Part shown: in pieces, positions 10,186 to 20,056 of the stretch
How the letters are laid out: every line of letters starts with the position of its first letter
Numbering within the stretch: the stretch's first letter is position 1
Origin: Burkholderiales bacterium
GTDB lineage: Bacteria > Pseudomonadota > Gammaproteobacteria > Burkholderiales > Ga0077523
Length of the DNA stretch: 64,000 nt
Assembly (NCBI GenBank): GCA_022843925.1
Contig: JALHMS010000005.1
Location: 186,001 to 250,000, forward strand
Reading direction: 5' to 3'
Translations under genes and position numbers: made by a program
The notes under the pieces: generated by a model
What the model saw: the letters and a program-made list of their open reading frames with translations, nothing else
Databases searched by the model: none
Told to the model about the DNA's origin: nothing

Positions 10186-10983
10186 ATGTCACGCATATCA
10201 GCCACTTTCGAGAAGCTTCAGGCGGCGGGCCGCAAGGCACTTATCCCGTTCGTCACCGCCGGTGACCCGGACAACGCATCGGCCGTCCCGATCATGCACA
10301 CCCTGGTGGCTGCCGGTGCGAACATCATCGAGCTGGGCGTGCCTTTCTCCGATCCGATGGCCGATGGCCCCACGATCCAGCGTTCGAGCGAGCGTGCCCT
10401 GAAGAACGGCACTTCACTGCGCGACGTGCTGGGTTTCGTCACGGAGTTCCGGACGCGCGACAGCGAGACGCCGGTCGTGCTGATGGGCTACGCGAACCCG
10501 ATCGAGGCGATGGGCTACGATGCATTCGCCGACGCTGCGGCGGCCGCCGGCGTCGACGGTGTTCTCGTGGTGGACTATCCGCCCGAGGAGAGCGAGCCGC
10601 TCACCATGAAGCTCCGCCATCGGGGCATCGATTCCATCTTCCTGCTGTCGCCGACGTCGATGGAAGCGCGCATGGACGGTGCCGCGCGCCTCGCCAGCGG
10701 CTATGTCTACTACGTTTCGCTGAAGGGCGTGACGGGTGCGGCCAACATCGATCTCACGGAAGTGGCGGAGCGCATCCCGCAGATCCGCAGCCGGGTGAAT
10801 CTTCCGATCGGTGTCGGGTTCGGCATTCGCGACGGTGCCACAGCCCGCGCGATCGCCGGGGTGTCGGATGCCGTGGTGATCGGGAGCCGGCTGGTGCAGG
10901 AGATCGAGTCGTCGCCGCCGGAAGCGTTGCTGGAAAATCTGCATCGCCTGGTGAGCGAGATCCGGCAGGCCATGGATGCCTGA
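10186..10983 (+). CDS. trpA: Tryptophan synthase alpha chain
   Basis: Cleaves indole-3-glycerol phosphate and channels indole to TrpB. From the ATG at 10186 it has 265 residues. Catalytic Glu49 (ELGVPFSDP) and Asp60 (MADGP) are at the canonical positions, and the phosphate loop [10 protein letters not shown] is present. It lies 95 bases after trpB, a wider gap than elsewhere in this block, without an obvious promoter. accD follows. Confidence 0.97.
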   Translation: MSRISATFEKLQAAGRKALIPFVTAGDPDNASAVPIMHTLVAAGANIIELGVPFSDPMADGPTIQRSSERALKNGTSLRDVLGFVTEFRTRDSETPVVLMGYANPIEAMGYDAFADAAAAAGVDGVLVVDYPPEESEPLTMKLRHRGIDSIFLLSPTSMEARMDGAARLASGYVYYVSLKGVTGAANIDLTEVAERIPQIRSRVNLPIGVGFGIRDGATARAIAGVSDAVVIGSRLVQEIESSPPEALLENLHRLVSEIRQAMDA

Positions 10984-11037
10984 CGCCATCGGCATGCGTG
11001 TCCGCGGTGGCAGGGCAGTGCGACAGGAGGCCCATCG

Positions 11038-11904
11038 ATGAGCTGGTTGCAGAAGCTGCTTCCCCCGAAGATCAAGCGCAATGCGGGGCCCTCCCGCAAG
11101 AACGTTCCCGAGGGTCTCTGGAGCAAGTGCGAGGTCTGCGAGACCGTCCTCTATCGCGCCGACCTCGAGAAGAACCTCTGTGTGTGTCCCAAGTGCGGTC
11201 ACCACATGCGGGTCACCGCCCGCGAACGGCTCGACTACTTCCTCGATCCCGACGGCCGGTTCGAGATCGGTGCGGAAGTCGTGCCGGTCGACTTCCTCAA
11301 GTTCGTCGACAGCAAGCGCTACGTCGAGCGGCTCCAGCAGGCGCAGGCCGAGACCGAAGAGGAAGACGCCCTCGTGGCCATGCAAGGCGCGCTGAAGAAC
11401 ATGCCCGTCGTCGCGGTCGCCTTCGAGTTCCGCTTCCTGGGTGGTTCGATGGGGTCGGTCGTGGGTGAGCGATTCGTCCGCGCCGTGCAGACCGCCGTCG
11501 AGCAGAAGATGCCTTTCGTCTGTTTCAGTGCAAGCGGTGGTGCACGCATGCAGGAGGGGCTCACATCGCTGATGCAGATGGCCAAGACCACGGCGGCCCT
11601 GACGCAGCTTGCGCGGCGCGGCCAGCCCTTCGTCTCGGTCCTGACCGATCCCACCATGGGTGGCGTGTCGGCCAGTTTCGCCTTTCTGGGTGACGTCGTG
11701 ATTGCGGAGCCGAACGCGCTCGTGGGGTTTGCGGGCCCGCGGGTCATCGAGCAGACGGTACGGCAGACGCTGCCCGAGGGTTTCCAGCGATCCGAGTTCC
11801 TGCTGGAGCACGGTGCCGTCGACATGATCGTCGACCGTCGCGAACTGCGCGACCGCGTCGCGGGCATGCTCGCCGTGCTCGGTCACCAACCCTCTCCCCA
11901 GTGA
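11038..11904 (+). CDS. accD: Acetyl-CoA carboxylase carboxyltransferase subunit beta
   Basis: Together with AccA transfers the carboxyl group from biotin to acetyl-CoA, forming malonyl-CoA for fatty acid synthesis. The 288-residue protein has the N-terminal zinc ribbon (Cys31, Cys34, Cys50, Cys53) and the crotonase-fold carboxyltransferase core with [11 protein letters not shown] and [11 protein letters not shown]. The trpA-accD-folC order is conserved in proteobacteria. A possible ribosome site (GACAGGAGG) precedes the ATG. Confidence 0.97.
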   Translation: MSWLQKLLPPKIKRNAGPSRKNVPEGLWSKCEVCETVLYRADLEKNLCVCPKCGHHMRVTARERLDYFLDPDGRFEIGAEVVPVDFLKFVDSKRYVERLQQAQAETEEEDALVAMQGALKNMPVVAVAFEFRFLGGSMGSVVGERFVRAVQTAVEQKMPFVCFSASGGARMQEGLTSLMQMAKTTAALTQLARRGQPFVSVLTDPTMGGVSASFAFLGDVVIAEPNALVGFAGPRVIEQTVRQTLPEGFQRSEFLLEHGAVDMIVDRRELRDRVAGMLAVLGHQPSPQ

Positions 11905-11966
11905 TTCCCCGCCATCGAACCTGATCGCTCGATCCAGGATCTTCGCTTGCCGCAGTCCGCCGAAGC

Positions 11967-13271
11967 ATGACGACGGATCCCGATCAGGATGCGGAGGATC
12001 CGCATCCGCAGGACCTCGATGGGTGGTTGCGCCATATCGAGCGTGCCCACCCCCGATCCGTCGAGATGGGGCTCGATCGCGTGCGGATCGTGCGGGACCG
12101 TCTCGGACTCTCACCCGGGTTTCCGTTGTTCATCGTCGGCGGGACGAACGGCAAGGGGTCGACCTGCGCGTTCATGGAGTCGGTGCTGGTTTGCGCGGGC
12201 TATCGCGTGGGTTGTTACACCAGCCCGCACCTGATCCGCTACAACGAGCGGGTGCGCATCGATCGTGTCGAGGCCCCGGACCGGACCCTCTGCGAGTCCT
12301 TCGCGGCGATCGAGCGGGCACGCGGTGACGTCCCGCTCACCTATTTCGAGTTCGGCACGCTGGCGGCGGTCTGGGCGTTCCAGCGCGCCGGCGTCGATGT
12401 CGCGGTCCTCGAGGTCGGACTCGGTGGTCGGCTCGATGCCGTCAACGTGTTCGACGCCGATTGCGCCACGGTGACGTCCATCGGCATCGACCATGTCGAG
12501 TACCTCGGGCCCACACGCGAATCCATCGGTTTCGAGAAGGCGGGCATTTTCCGGCACGGAAGGCCTGCCGTGATCGGTGACCCCGACCCTCCCGCAACGC
12601 TGCTGGCGCACGCCGAGGCGATCGGTGCGAGCGTCCTGCGGGCCGGTCGGGATTTCCGCGCGGTGGACGAAGAGTCTCAGTGGCGCTACGAGGGGCCCGG
12701 CGGGCTGCGCGCAGGACTGCCCTGGCCCGCGCTGCGGGGGCCTGTCCAGTTGGGCAATGCAGCGATCGCAATCACGGCGCTCGACACCCTGCGCGACCGG
12801 CTGCCGGTGAGTGGAGGTGCCCTGCGGGAGGGCCTCGCCACGGTGGAACTGCCCGGACGCTTCCAGGTGCTGCCGGGTCGTCCGATCGTGATTCTCGATG
12901 TCGCCCACAACCCGCATGCGGCCGAGCGCCTGGCCGCGGCGCTCGGGCGGATGCCTTGTACCGGTCAGACCCGTGCGGTGTTCGGCATGCTGGGCGACAA
13001 GGACATCGCGGGGGTCGCGATGCTGTTGAAGCCGCACGTCGACCGCTGGCATCTCGCGCCGCTGCCGGGGCCCCGCGGCGTGGACGCAGCCCGCCTGGCG
13101 TCGGCGCTGGACGAGGCGCAGGTGTTCGACGATGTGCGCCAGCACGTTTCGTTGCGCGAAGCGCTCATGGCAGCGCGGGATGACGCGCGGGCCGATGATA
13201 GAATCCTGGTCTTCGGATCCTTCCTGACCGTCGCGGCCGCCCTGGAGTTTCTGCGTGGCGCCGGCGGTTGA
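11967..13271 (+). CDS. folC: Bifunctional dihydrofolate synthase/folylpolyglutamate synthase
   Basis: Mur-ligase-type ATP-dependent enzyme adding glutamate to dihydropteroate and then to reduced folates. It has 434 residues; the P-loop GTNGKGST is at residues 59-66, GLGGRLDAVN and SIGIDHVEYLG follow, and the C-terminal domain has DVAHNPHAAERL. The stop is only 3 bases before the SPOR-protein start, so the two are probably translated from one mRNA. Confidence 0.96.
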   Translation: MTTDPDQDAEDPHPQDLDGWLRHIERAHPRSVEMGLDRVRIVRDRLGLSPGFPLFIVGGTNGKGSTCAFMESVLVCAGYRVGCYTSPHLIRYNERVRIDRVEAPDRTLCESFAAIERARGDVPLTYFEFGTLAAVWAFQRAGVDVAVLEVGLGGRLDAVNVFDADCATVTSIGIDHVEYLGPTRESIGFEKAGIFRHGRPAVIGDPDPPATLLAHAEAIGASVLRAGRDFRAVDEESQWRYEGPGGLRAGLPWPALRGPVQLGNAAIAITALDTLRDRLPVSGGALREGLATVELPGRFQVLPGRPIVILDVAHNPHAAERLAAALGRMPCTGQTRAVFGMLGDKDIAGVAMLLKPHVDRWHLAPLPGPRGVDAARLASALDEAQVFDDVRQHVSLREALMAARDDARADDRILVFGSFLTVAAALEFLRGAGG

Positions 13272-13274
13272 CAG

Positions 13275-14039
13275 ATGGCTAAGCCTCAGCCAGTCACTGA
13301 ACAAGAAATTTCACTTCGCAAGCGCGCGCGCAGGCGCCTCGTCGGTGCCATCGCCCTGGTACTCGTCGTCGCCGTCGTGTTGCCGTGGGTGGTCGATGAC
13401 GATCCGCCCCCCAGGCTGAAGAACGTCGACATCGCCATTCCTGCCGTGGATTCCGTGGACCGAAAGTTCCCGCCCGCGGCACCGGTCGCCGAGCCGATTC
13501 CCGGTCCCGCGTCGACGGTCTCGCAGGAGCCGGTCGATGTGCCCGTCTCCGAATCCACATCGAATCCCGCCGATGCGGCCCCCACGGCATCTCCGCAGAC
13601 CGTTCCTGCGCCCGCAGCGGACGCCCGCCCTGCGGTGCAGCCGGCAGAGCGTCCTGCGCCTGATCCCGAGGCCTCGTCGGCAAAGGCGGTCGTCAAGCCC
13701 GAGCCCAAGGCCGCGGTGAAGCCCGATCCGAAACCGGAGGCGAAGGCGGAGAGCAAGCCCGCCGCGCAGGGCGCCGCGCCGAATGTGCCGGGTGGTCGGG
13801 GATTCGTCATGCAGGTCGGCGCGTTCTCATCCTCCGAAAAAGCGAAGCAGCTGCAGCAGCAGCTCCGGGCGGCAGGTTTTCCCGCCTACCTCGAACCGGT
13901 GAAGACGACATCGGGCGAACGCACGCGGGTCCGCGCCGGACCTTTCGCGACGGTCGAGGCGGCCCAGAAGGCACGGGTCCGGCTGCTCGGGCTGAAAGTG
14001 GCGCAGGGCGACCTCAAGGTCGTGCCTCGCGAGAACTGA
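13275..14039 (+). CDS. SPOR-domain cell-division protein, DedD-like
   Basis: A bitopic inner-membrane protein of 254 residues: a basic cytoplasmic N-terminus, a transmembrane helix at about 21-40, a Pro/Ala/Lys-rich periplasmic linker and a C-terminal SPOR domain (about 176-250, beginning GFVMQVGAFSSSEKA). SPOR domains bind denuded septal glycan. The position between folC and cvpA is that of dedD in gammaproteobacteria. Sequence outside the SPOR domain is low complexity, so the name DedD rests mainly on synteny. Confidence 0.88.
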   Translation: MAKPQPVTEQEISLRKRARRRLVGAIALVLVVAVVLPWVVDDDPPPRLKNVDIAIPAVDSVDRKFPPAAPVAEPIPGPASTVSQEPVDVPVSESTSNPADAAPTASPQTVPAPAADARPAVQPAERPAPDPEASSAKAVVKPEPKAAVKPDPKPEAKAESKPAAQGAAPNVPGGRGFVMQVGAFSSSEKAKQLQQQLRAAGFPAYLEPVKTTSGERTRVRAGPFATVEAAQKARVRLLGLKVAQGDLKVVPREN

Positions 14040-14056
14040 GTTTCGGGGCGCGTCCG

Positions 14057-14554
14057 GTGACCTGGTTTGATATCGCGGTGTTCGCCGTGCTCGGCATTTC
14101 GGTACTGCTCGGCGTGATGCGTGGACTGGTCAAGGAACTGATGGCCCTGGCGTCCTGGATCCTTGCATTCTTCCTCGCGCGCCAGTTCGCACCCACCATG
14201 GCGACCCTGATGCCCGGCAACCTGCAGCCGGCGGAACTGCGGCTCGCCGCCGGGTTCGTGTGCGTGCTGTTCGGGGCGCTGCTGGTATTCTGGGTTGCCG
14301 GATTCCTGTTGACGGAGGCGATCAAGGCGGCAGGGCTGGCGGGTGCGAATCATGTTCTCGGGGCCGGGTTCGGGCTCCTGAGAGGGGCGGTCATCGTGGT
14401 CATCGCGGTGATGGTTGCCGGCCTCACATCGCTGCCCAGGGAGTCGGGATGGCGCAATGCGTGGTTGTCTCCGCCTTTCGAAGCGCTCGCACTGGCCCTC
14501 CGGCCGTGGATGCCGGAAGTGGTGAGGGGCAACGTGAAGTATGACTCTGATTGA
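14057..14554 (+). CDS. cvpA: CvpA family inner-membrane protein
   Basis: A 165-residue protein with four predicted membrane helices, from a GTG start giving MTWFDIAVFAVLGISVLLGV. CvpA is needed for colicin V production and envelope stress tolerance in enterobacteria. It lies 17 bases after the SPOR gene and 81 before purF, the conserved cvpA-purF pair. No catalytic motif is expected. Confidence 0.92.
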   Translation: MTWFDIAVFAVLGISVLLGVMRGLVKELMALASWILAFFLARQFAPTMATLMPGNLQPAELRLAAGFVCVLFGALLVFWVAGFLLTEAIKAAGLAGANHVLGAGFGLLRGAVIVVIAVMVAGLTSLPRESGWRNAWLSPPFEALALALRPWMPEVVRGNVKYDSD

Positions 14555-14635
14555 ACGCCGACCACCGCATCCGCGGCGCGGTGTGAAGCATGGTGCGCCG
14601 GGACCTTCCGGCGGCCGGTACGGGAGAAAAGGGCG

Positions 14636-16159
14636 ATGTGCGGGATTCTCGGAGTGGTGGCCATGGGCCCCGTGAACCAGCTTCTGTACGACGGCCTGCT
14701 CGTGCTGCAGCACCGCGGTCAGGATGCTGCGGGTATCGTGACCGCGGAGGGCAACGCCTTCCACATGCACAAGGGCAGCGGGCTCGTGCGGGATGTCTTC
14801 CGGACGCGCGACATGCGCAACCTGATGGGCACGGTGGGCATCGGTCACTGCCGCTATCCCACGGCGGGTTCCGCGAACAATCCGGCGGAGTCCCAGCCGT
14901 TCTACGTGAATTCTCCGTTCGGCATCGTGCTCGGTCACAACGGCAATCTGACCAACGCCGAGCAACTGAAGCGCGATCTCTTCCGCGAAGACCTCCGGCA
15001 CGTGAACACCAACTCGGACTCCGAGGTGCTGCTGAACGTGCTCGCCCATGAGCTGCAGGCCAACGCCCGCGGCTTCCAGCTCGACCCGGAGACCATCTTC
15101 GCCGCGGTGAAGGGTGTCCATCGCCGCTGCCGCGGGGCTTACGCCGTCGTGGCGAGCATCGCGGGCGTCGGCATGCTCGCCTTCCGGGACCCGTTCGGCA
15201 TCCGGCCGCTGGTCATCGGCGAGTCGCAGACCGAGAACGGGACCGAGTTCCTCGTGGCCTCCGAGAGCGTCGCCCTCGATGCGCTGGGGTACAAGCTGGT
15301 GCGGGACGTCGCACCCGGAGAGGCGATCCTCGTGGACTTCGAGGGAAGGTTCCACAGCCGGCAGTGCGCCGAGCATCCCTCCCTGAACCCCTGCATCTTC
15401 GAGTACGTGTATCTCGCGCGTCCGGACTCCGTGATCGACGGCATCTCCGTCTACGAGACGCGTCTGCGCATGGGCCAGAGCCTCGCGGGGAAGATCCGCC
15501 GCGATCATCCCGGGCTGCAGATCGACGTCGTGATCCCGATCCCCGATTCGAGCCGTCCCGCCGCGATGGAACTGGCGCACGAGCTGGGCGTGTCCTATCG
15601 CGAAGGCTTCATCAAGAACCGCTATATCGGGCGGACCTTCATCATGCCAGGCCACGCGGTGCGGCGGAAATCGGTGCGGCAGAAGCTGAATGCCATCGCG
15701 ATGGAGTTCAAGGGAAAGAACGTCCTGCTCGTCGACGATTCCATCGTGCGCGGCACGACGAGCCGCGAGATCGTGCAGATGGCGCGCGAGTCCGGCGCGA
15801 ACCGCGTGTTCTTCGCGTCCGCCTCGCCACCGGTGCGTTTCCCGAACGTGTACGGGATCGACATGCCCACTGCCCGCGAGTTGATCGCAAACAACCGCAC
15901 GGACGACGAGATCGCGGCCGAGATCGGTGCGGACTGCCTGATCTACCAGGATCTCGACGCCCTGATCGACGGCGTGCGGTCGGTCAATCCCGCGGTGAAG
16001 AACTTCGAGACATCGTGCTTCAGCGGGGAGTACGTGACCGGCGACGTGACGCCCGAGTACCTCGCCGGCGTCGAGGCGGAGCGCAATGACGACACCTTGT
16101 CGCGCAAGCTGTCGTCCTCGGTCACGCAACTCGACCTGAATCTCGTGGAGGCCGGCTGA
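14636..16159 (+). CDS. purF: Amidophosphoribosyltransferase
   Basis: First committed step of purine synthesis: glutamine-dependent amination of PRPP. The 507-residue protein begins MCGILGVV, so Cys2 is the N-terminal nucleophile of the class II glutaminase domain after Met removal. The PRPP-binding motif [14 protein letters not shown] begins at residue 363 in the phosphoribosyltransferase domain. It follows cvpA. Downstream is a separate promoter and riboswitch leader for metZ, so the biosynthetic read-through probably ends near here. Confidence 0.97.
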   Translation: MCGILGVVAMGPVNQLLYDGLLVLQHRGQDAAGIVTAEGNAFHMHKGSGLVRDVFRTRDMRNLMGTVGIGHCRYPTAGSANNPAESQPFYVNSPFGIVLGHNGNLTNAEQLKRDLFREDLRHVNTNSDSEVLLNVLAHELQANARGFQLDPETIFAAVKGVHRRCRGAYAVVASIAGVGMLAFRDPFGIRPLVIGESQTENGTEFLVASESVALDALGYKLVRDVAPGEAILVDFEGRFHSRQCAEHPSLNPCIFEYVYLARPDSVIDGISVYETRLRMGQSLAGKIRRDHPGLQIDVVIPIPDSSRPAAMELAHELGVSYREGFIKNRYIGRTFIMPGHAVRRKSVRQKLNAIAMEFKGKNVLLVDDSIVRGTTSREIVQMARESGANRVFFASASPPVRFPNVYGIDMPTARELIANNRTDDEIAAEIGADCLIYQDLDALIDGVRSVNPAVKNFETSCFSGEYVTGDVTPEYLAGVEAERNDDTLSRKLSSSVTQLDLNLVEAG

Positions 16160-16163
16160 CCCG

Positions 16164-16192
16164 GTGACGCGCCGGCGCGGACCGGCTACACT
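16164..16192 (+). promoter_or_regulatory. Candidate sigma-70 promoter of the metZ leader
   Basis: GTGACG (16164-16169) and TACACT (16187-16192) have a 17-base spacer just after the purF stop. The predicted start near 16199 would place the whole SAM-II-like aptamer in the transcript. Motif match by eye. Confidence 0.55.
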
Positions 16193-16212
16193 TTTCCTGT
16201 CGTCCGAAGAGG

Positions 16213-16272
16213 GCGGCGGCGCCGATTTGATCGACAGCTTGCGGGCGCCCAAAAAATACGGCTAAAGCGTGC
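16213..16272 (+). ncRNA. SAM-II (SAM-alpha) type riboswitch aptamer
   Basis: The leader carries the conserved SAM-II elements in order: P1 arm GGCGCC (16218-16223), GATTTG, AGCTTGC, the second P1 arm GGCGCC (16244-16249), an A-rich connector and GGCTAAAG (16260-16267). AGCT in the P1 loop can pair with GGCT downstream, the expected H-type pseudoknot. It lies 59 bases upstream of metZ, a methionine gene, which is the expected target. SAM-II is best known from alphaproteobacteria. Confidence 0.82.
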
Positions 16273-16280
16273 CGAATGAG

Positions 16281-16318
16281 AGACCCGTTCGAGCGCGAGC
16301 CGATCGGGTCTTTTTCTA
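16281..16318 (+). terminator. Intrinsic terminator in the metZ leader
   Basis: AGACCCG (16281-16287) pairs with CGGGTCT (16305-16311) and is followed by TTTTCTATT. It stands between the aptamer and the metZ start, so it is a candidate expression platform for transcription attenuation. CGGCT in the aptamer tail (16259-16263) is complementary to AGCCG in the terminator loop (16298-16302), a possible antiterminator contact. Confidence 0.75.
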
Positions 16319-16330
16319 TTCGGGGGGCGA

Positions 16331-17533
16331 ATGCCCATGGCAGCAGGAAAGCACGACAAGGTCACCCAGCCGTACGACATCGAGACGCTCGGCGTGCGCG
16401 CCGGGGTGCACCGCACGCCGTTCGGCGAGCACGCAGAGGCACTGTTCCTCACCTCCAGCTTCGTCTTCGAGAATGCCGCCCAGGCGGCTGCCCGGTTCGC
16501 CGGCGAGGATGAAGGGTTCGTCTACTCGCGCTACACCAACCCCACCGTGCAGGCCTTCGAGGAACGGCTCGCCGCCCTGGAGGGCGCGGAATGCGCCGTC
16601 GCGACGTCCTCGGGGATGGCAGCCATCCTCGGCTGCGTGATGGGGCTCATGAAGGCCGGTGAGCACATCGTCGTCTCGCGCAGCGTGTTCGGCGCCACGA
16701 TGCAGCTCTTCAACAACCTGCTCGCGCGTTTCGGCATCGAGACGACCTACGTCTCCCCCATCGACCCCGACGAATGGGCCGCGGCGGTGAGACCGAACAC
16801 CCGGCTCTTCTTCGCCGAGACGCCGTCGAACCCGGTGATGGAAATCGTCGACGTCGGCGCGCTGGGCGACATCGCGCGTCGGTGCGGCGCGAAGCTGGTG
16901 GTCGACAACTGCTTCTGCTCGCCGGCGATCCAGCGGCCCATCGATCTGGGCGCCGACATCGTCATCCATTCCGCCACGAAGTATCTCGACGGTCAGGGGC
17001 GCGTGATGGGCGGCGCAGTGCTCGGCGAGCGCGCGGTCGTGAAGGACCCTCTCACCACGTTTCTCCGCAACGCGGGCGCCACGCTGAGCCCTTTCAACGC
17101 GTGGGTCGTCCTGAAGGGACTCGAGACGCTCAAGATCCGCATGGACGCCCAGTCCGCCGCCGCCGCCGCCCTGGCGACGTGGCTCGAGGCACATCCCTCG
17201 GTGCGGCGCGTGCACTATCCGGGGCTGGCTTCGCACCCGCAGCATGCGCTGGCGATGCGCCAACAGCGCACGGGCGGTGCGATCGTTTCGTTCGAGGTCG
17301 AAGGCGGCCGCGAAGCCGCATGGAAGGTGGTCGACGCGACGCGGATGATCTCGATCACCGCGAACCTGGGCGACACCAAGAGCACCATCACGCACCCGGC
17401 GAGCACCACGCACGGGCGCCTGAAGCCCGAAGCCAGGGCTGCATCGGGCATCGGGGAAGGATTGCTGCGGGTATCGGTCGGACTGGAATCGGTCGGCGAC
17501 CTGCAGGCCGATCTGGCGCGCGGTCTCAGCTGA
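16331..17533 (+). CDS. metZ: O-succinylhomoserine sulfhydrylase
   Basis: PLP-dependent Cys/Met-metabolism enzyme that makes homocysteine directly from O-succinylhomoserine and sulfide. The 400-residue protein has the PLP lysine Lys217 in SATKYLDGQG and the family N-terminus YDIETLGVRAGVHRT. The ATG at 16331 has a G-rich ribosome site (GGGGGGCGA) immediately upstream. It is controlled separately from purF by the riboswitch/terminator leader. A cystathionine gamma-synthase role is an alternative, but purF-metZ synteny favours MetZ. Confidence 0.92.
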   Translation: MPMAAGKHDKVTQPYDIETLGVRAGVHRTPFGEHAEALFLTSSFVFENAAQAAARFAGEDEGFVYSRYTNPTVQAFEERLAALEGAECAVATSSGMAAILGCVMGLMKAGEHIVVSRSVFGATMQLFNNLLARFGIETTYVSPIDPDEWAAAVRPNTRLFFAETPSNPVMEIVDVGALGDIARRCGAKLVVDNCFCSPAIQRPIDLGADIVIHSATKYLDGQGRVMGGAVLGERAVVKDPLTTFLRNAGATLSPFNAWVVLKGLETLKIRMDAQSAAAAALATWLEAHPSVRRVHYPGLASHPQHALAMRQQRTGGAIVSFEVEGGREAAWKVVDATRMISITANLGDTKSTITHPASTTHGRLKPEARAASGIGEGLLRVSVGLESVGDLQADLARGLS

Positions 17534-17544
17534 GGCGGGGATGC

Positions 17545-17577
17545 CCCGGTGCCCCGAAGTCAGAGGGTGTCACCGGG
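17545..17577. terminator. Inverted repeat between convergent metZ and FKBP genes
   Basis: CCCGGTG (17545-17551) and CACCGGG (17571-17577) can form a stem with a 19-base loop in the 54-base gap between the two convergent stops. It may serve both strands; no strong T-run is present. Confidence 0.3.
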
Positions 17578-17587
17578 AAGACTTCCG

Positions 17588-17932
17588 TCAGCGGACGCCC
17601 AGCAACTCCACTTCGAACACGAGCGTGGCGTTGGGCGGGATCACACCGCCGGCCCCGCGGGCGCCGTAGCCCAGTTCCGGCGGGATCGTGAGCTTGCGCG
17701 TGCCACCGATCCGCATCCCCTGCACGCCCTCGTCCCAGCCGGCGATCACCTGGCGCTGGCCCAGGCCGAACACGAACGGATCGTTGCGGTCCTTGCTGGA
17801 ATCGAACTTGGTGCCGTTGGTCAGCCAGCCGGTGTAGTGCACGGTGACCTGCTGACCGGCGACGGCTTCGGCGCCTTCGCCCACGGTGACGTCGTCGATG
17901 ACGAGACCGCTCGGAGTGGTGATGGAGGCCAT
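17588..17932 (-). CDS. FKBP-type peptidyl-prolyl cis-trans isomerase
   Basis: A single-domain cytoplasmic FKBP of 114 residues with no signal peptide. Family landmarks are [18 protein letters not shown], the active-site [12 protein letters not shown] segment and [20 protein letters not shown]. It accelerates proline isomerisation in protein folding. It is the first of three prolyl isomerases encoded within 2.4 kb on this strand, the others being cyclophilins. Confidence 0.95.
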   Translation of the reverse strand: MASITTPSGLVIDDVTVGEGAEAVAGQQVTVHYTGWLTNGTKFDSSKDRNDPFVFGLGQRQVIAGWDEGVQGMRIGGTRKLTIPPELGYGARGAGGVIPPNATLVFEVELLGVR

Positions 17933-18008
17933 GGAAATCTCACGCGTTGAGGGAGCCGGATTCTAGCCCGATGCCGGCGTCCGCAGCCGTTCGCGCCGCC
18001 TCACCGCG

Positions 18009-18749
18009 TCAGAGAGGCAGTGGCAGCCGCGAGACGCCGCGGGCATCCACGCGCAGTGCTTCCGCGAGATCGGCGCGCCAGTCCGCGATCACCCAGCGCT
18101 CGCATCGACGGCCGTCCACGACATGCTCGTGCACCGCCGGTCGATGGGTGTGGCCGTGGATGAGTCGCGGATAGCCGTTCGCGCGGAGGACCTCCTCCAC
18201 GGCGGCGGTCGCGACATCCATGATGTCCATCGTCTTCGCCTGCTTCTCGCGCTCGCTGGCGTCCCGGGTTGCTCCGACCTGCTGCCAGCGGACAGCCACC
18301 GGCATCGCCAGGAACTGCGCCTGCACCTTCGGATTGCGTACCTGGGCGCGGAACGCCATGTATGCGTGGTCATCGGTGCAAAGCGAATCGCCATGCATGA
18401 GGAGTGTGGGCGTGCCGTGGAGGTCGATCATGGTCGGGTCGGCGATCGGCACGGCACCCGATGCGGCCGCGAAGGCGTCGCCCGCGAGGAAGTCGCGATT
18501 GCCGACCATGAAGCGCACGGCAACGCCCGCCCCGGCCACGGACCGGAGCGCCCCGCAGACCTCGCGATGCAGCGGATCGTCGAGTGTGTCGTCACCGATC
18601 CAGAAGTCGAAGAGGTCGCCCAGAACGTACAACGCCGACGCCGACGGGGCGATCTCGTGGCAGAACCGCACGAAGCGTCGCGTGAGCACCGGCTGCGCGG
18701 GCGCGAGGTGCAGGTCGCTCACGAAGAGCGTGAAGTCGTCGGTTGGCAC
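18009..18749 (-). CDS. lpxH: UDP-2,3-diacylglucosamine hydrolase
   Basis: Calcineurin-fold pyrophosphatase making lipid X in lipid A synthesis. All metal motifs are present: SDLHLAP, GDLFDFWIGDD, GNRDFL, MHGDSLC and HGHTHRP. The frame is open upstream to 18875, but a GTG at 18749 gives MPTDDFTLFVSDLHL and 246 residues, the normal length. No convincing ribosome site precedes it, so the start is less certain than the function. ppiB lies 73 bases upstream, matching the conserved ppiB-lpxH neighbourhood. Confidence 0.94.
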   Translation of the reverse strand: MPTDDFTLFVSDLHLAPAQPVLTRRFVRFCHEIAPSASALYVLGDLFDFWIGDDTLDDPLHREVCGALRSVAGAGVAVRFMVGNRDFLAGDAFAAASGAVPIADPTMIDLHGTPTLLMHGDSLCTDDHAYMAFRAQVRNPKVQAQFLAMPVAVRWQQVGATRDASEREKQAKTMDIMDVATAAVEEVLRANGYPRLIHGHTHRPAVHEHVVDGRRCERWVIADWRADLAEALRVDARGVSRLPLPL

Positions 18750-18822
18750 TCGAAAGGAGGGGCGGGAAGCAACGTGGGCGTATGTCGAGGGGAGCCGGCG
18801 GGCCGCTTCCCGCCGCGTCCGA

Positions 18823-19323
18823 TCAGGCGATGATCTCGGCCGACTTGATAAGGACGTCCTCCACCGGGACGTCACCGTGCATCCCGCGCGTACCGGTGGT
18901 CACCTTGCGGATCTTGTCGACGACGTCCTGGCCTTCGACCACGTGGGCGAACACGCAGTAGCCGTAGCCCTGGGGCGTCGCGCTCTTGAAGTCCAGGAAG
19001 CTGTTGTCGACCACATTGACGAAGAACTGCGCGGAGGCCGAGTGCGGATCGGGTGTGCGCGCCATCGCCACCGAGTAGGCGACGTTCTTGAGACCGTTGT
19101 CGGCCTCGTTCTTCACGGTGTTGGCGGCAGGCTTCTGCTTCATGCCGGGCTCGAACCCGCCGCCCTGGATCATGAAGCCGTCGATCACGCGGTGGAAGAT
19201 CGTGTTCGCGTAGTGGCCAATCTTCACGTAGTCGAGAAAATTGGCGACGGTGAGCGGTGCCTTCGCGGCGTCGAGTTCGAGGGTGATGTCGCCGAACGAT
19301 GTGCTGAGTCTGACCTTGTCCAT
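18823..19323 (-). CDS. ppiB: Cytoplasmic cyclophilin peptidyl-prolyl isomerase
   Basis: A 166-residue cyclophilin lacking a signal peptide. The active-site Arg is in [23 protein letters not shown] and [18 protein letters not shown] are typical. It is the cytoplasmic counterpart of the next gene, from which it is separated by only 10 bases; the two proteins are clearly related, suggesting tandem duplication with one copy exported. Confidence 0.96.
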   Translation of the reverse strand: MDKVRLSTSFGDITLELDAAKAPLTVANFLDYVKIGHYANTIFHRVIDGFMIQGGGFEPGMKQKPAANTVKNEADNGLKNVAYSVAMARTPDPHSASAQFFVNVVDNSFLDFKSATPQGYGYCVFAHVVEGQDVVDKIRKVTTGTRGMHGDVPVEDVLIKSAEIIA

Positions 19324-19333
19324 GGGAGTTGCC

Positions 19334-19906
19334 TCAATGGTTGACGATGCGCGCGTCCTCGATCACGACCGGCGTGATCGGCACGTTCTGGAAGGGACCC
19401 CGGTCGCCCGTCGGAACCTGGACGATGGCATCCACCACGTCCATGCCCTTCACGACCTTGCCGAACACGGCGTAGCCCCAGCCGCGGGCGTTGGGCGCCG
19501 TGTGGTCCAGGAAGCCGTTGTCGGCCACGTTGACGAAGAACTGGGCGGTGGCGGAGTGCGGGTTCTGGGTCCGCGCCATGGCGAGCGTGCCGCGCGTGTT
19601 CTTGAGGCCGTTGTCGGCCTCGTTGCGGACCGGCTCGCGGGTGTCCTTCTGCTGGAACTCCGTCGTGAACCCGCCCCCCTGGGCCATGAAGCCCGGGATG
19701 ACGCGGTGGAAGATCGTGCCCTTGAAGAATCCGTCCTTCACGTACTGAAGGAAATTCTCGACCGACTTGGGTGCCTTCTCCGGGTAGAGCTCGATCGTCA
19801 CGGATCCGAGACTCGTCTTCATCTCGACCATCGGGCCGGCGAACGCACTGCCCGACGCAACCAGCGCGACGAGCAGAATCGCCGCCGCTTTGCGCAAGAA
19901 CTTCAT
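19334..19906 (-). CDS. ppiA: Periplasmic cyclophilin peptidyl-prolyl isomerase
   Basis: From the ATG at 19906 it has 190 residues, with a Sec signal peptide ending near SAFA (about residue 23) and then a cyclophilin domain with [15 protein letters not shown] and [20 protein letters not shown] ribosome site 8 bases upstream fixes the start; the open frame continues further upstream without coding character. It should assist folding of exported proteins. It lies 10 bases upstream of ppiB in one operon. Confidence 0.95.
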   Translation of the reverse strand: MKFLRKAAAILLVALVASGSAFAGPMVEMKTSLGSVTIELYPEKAPKSVENFLQYVKDGFFKGTIFHRVIPGFMAQGGGFTTEFQQKDTREPVRNEADNGLKNTRGTLAMARTQNPHSATAQFFVNVADNGFLDHTAPNARGWGYAVFGKVVKGMDVVDAIVQVPTGDRGPFQNVPITPVVIEDARIVNH

Positions 19907-20056
19907 TGGGGTCTCCAGGTGTGATTGGGTTTGGTGCCGTGCGACCCATCCGGCCGCCCGGCAACGACCGCTCCCGGGCGCGATGGGTTCAAAGCGCCAG
20001 GGCGAGCAAGACGCTCTGCGCCACTGCCAAGGCGTGGGTACCGCCACTGCCAATCC

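Noticed and set aside
13886-16252. 788-codon minus-strand frame opposite cvpA and purF
   Set aside because: purF and cvpA are clear on the plus strand; the antisense product has no domain.
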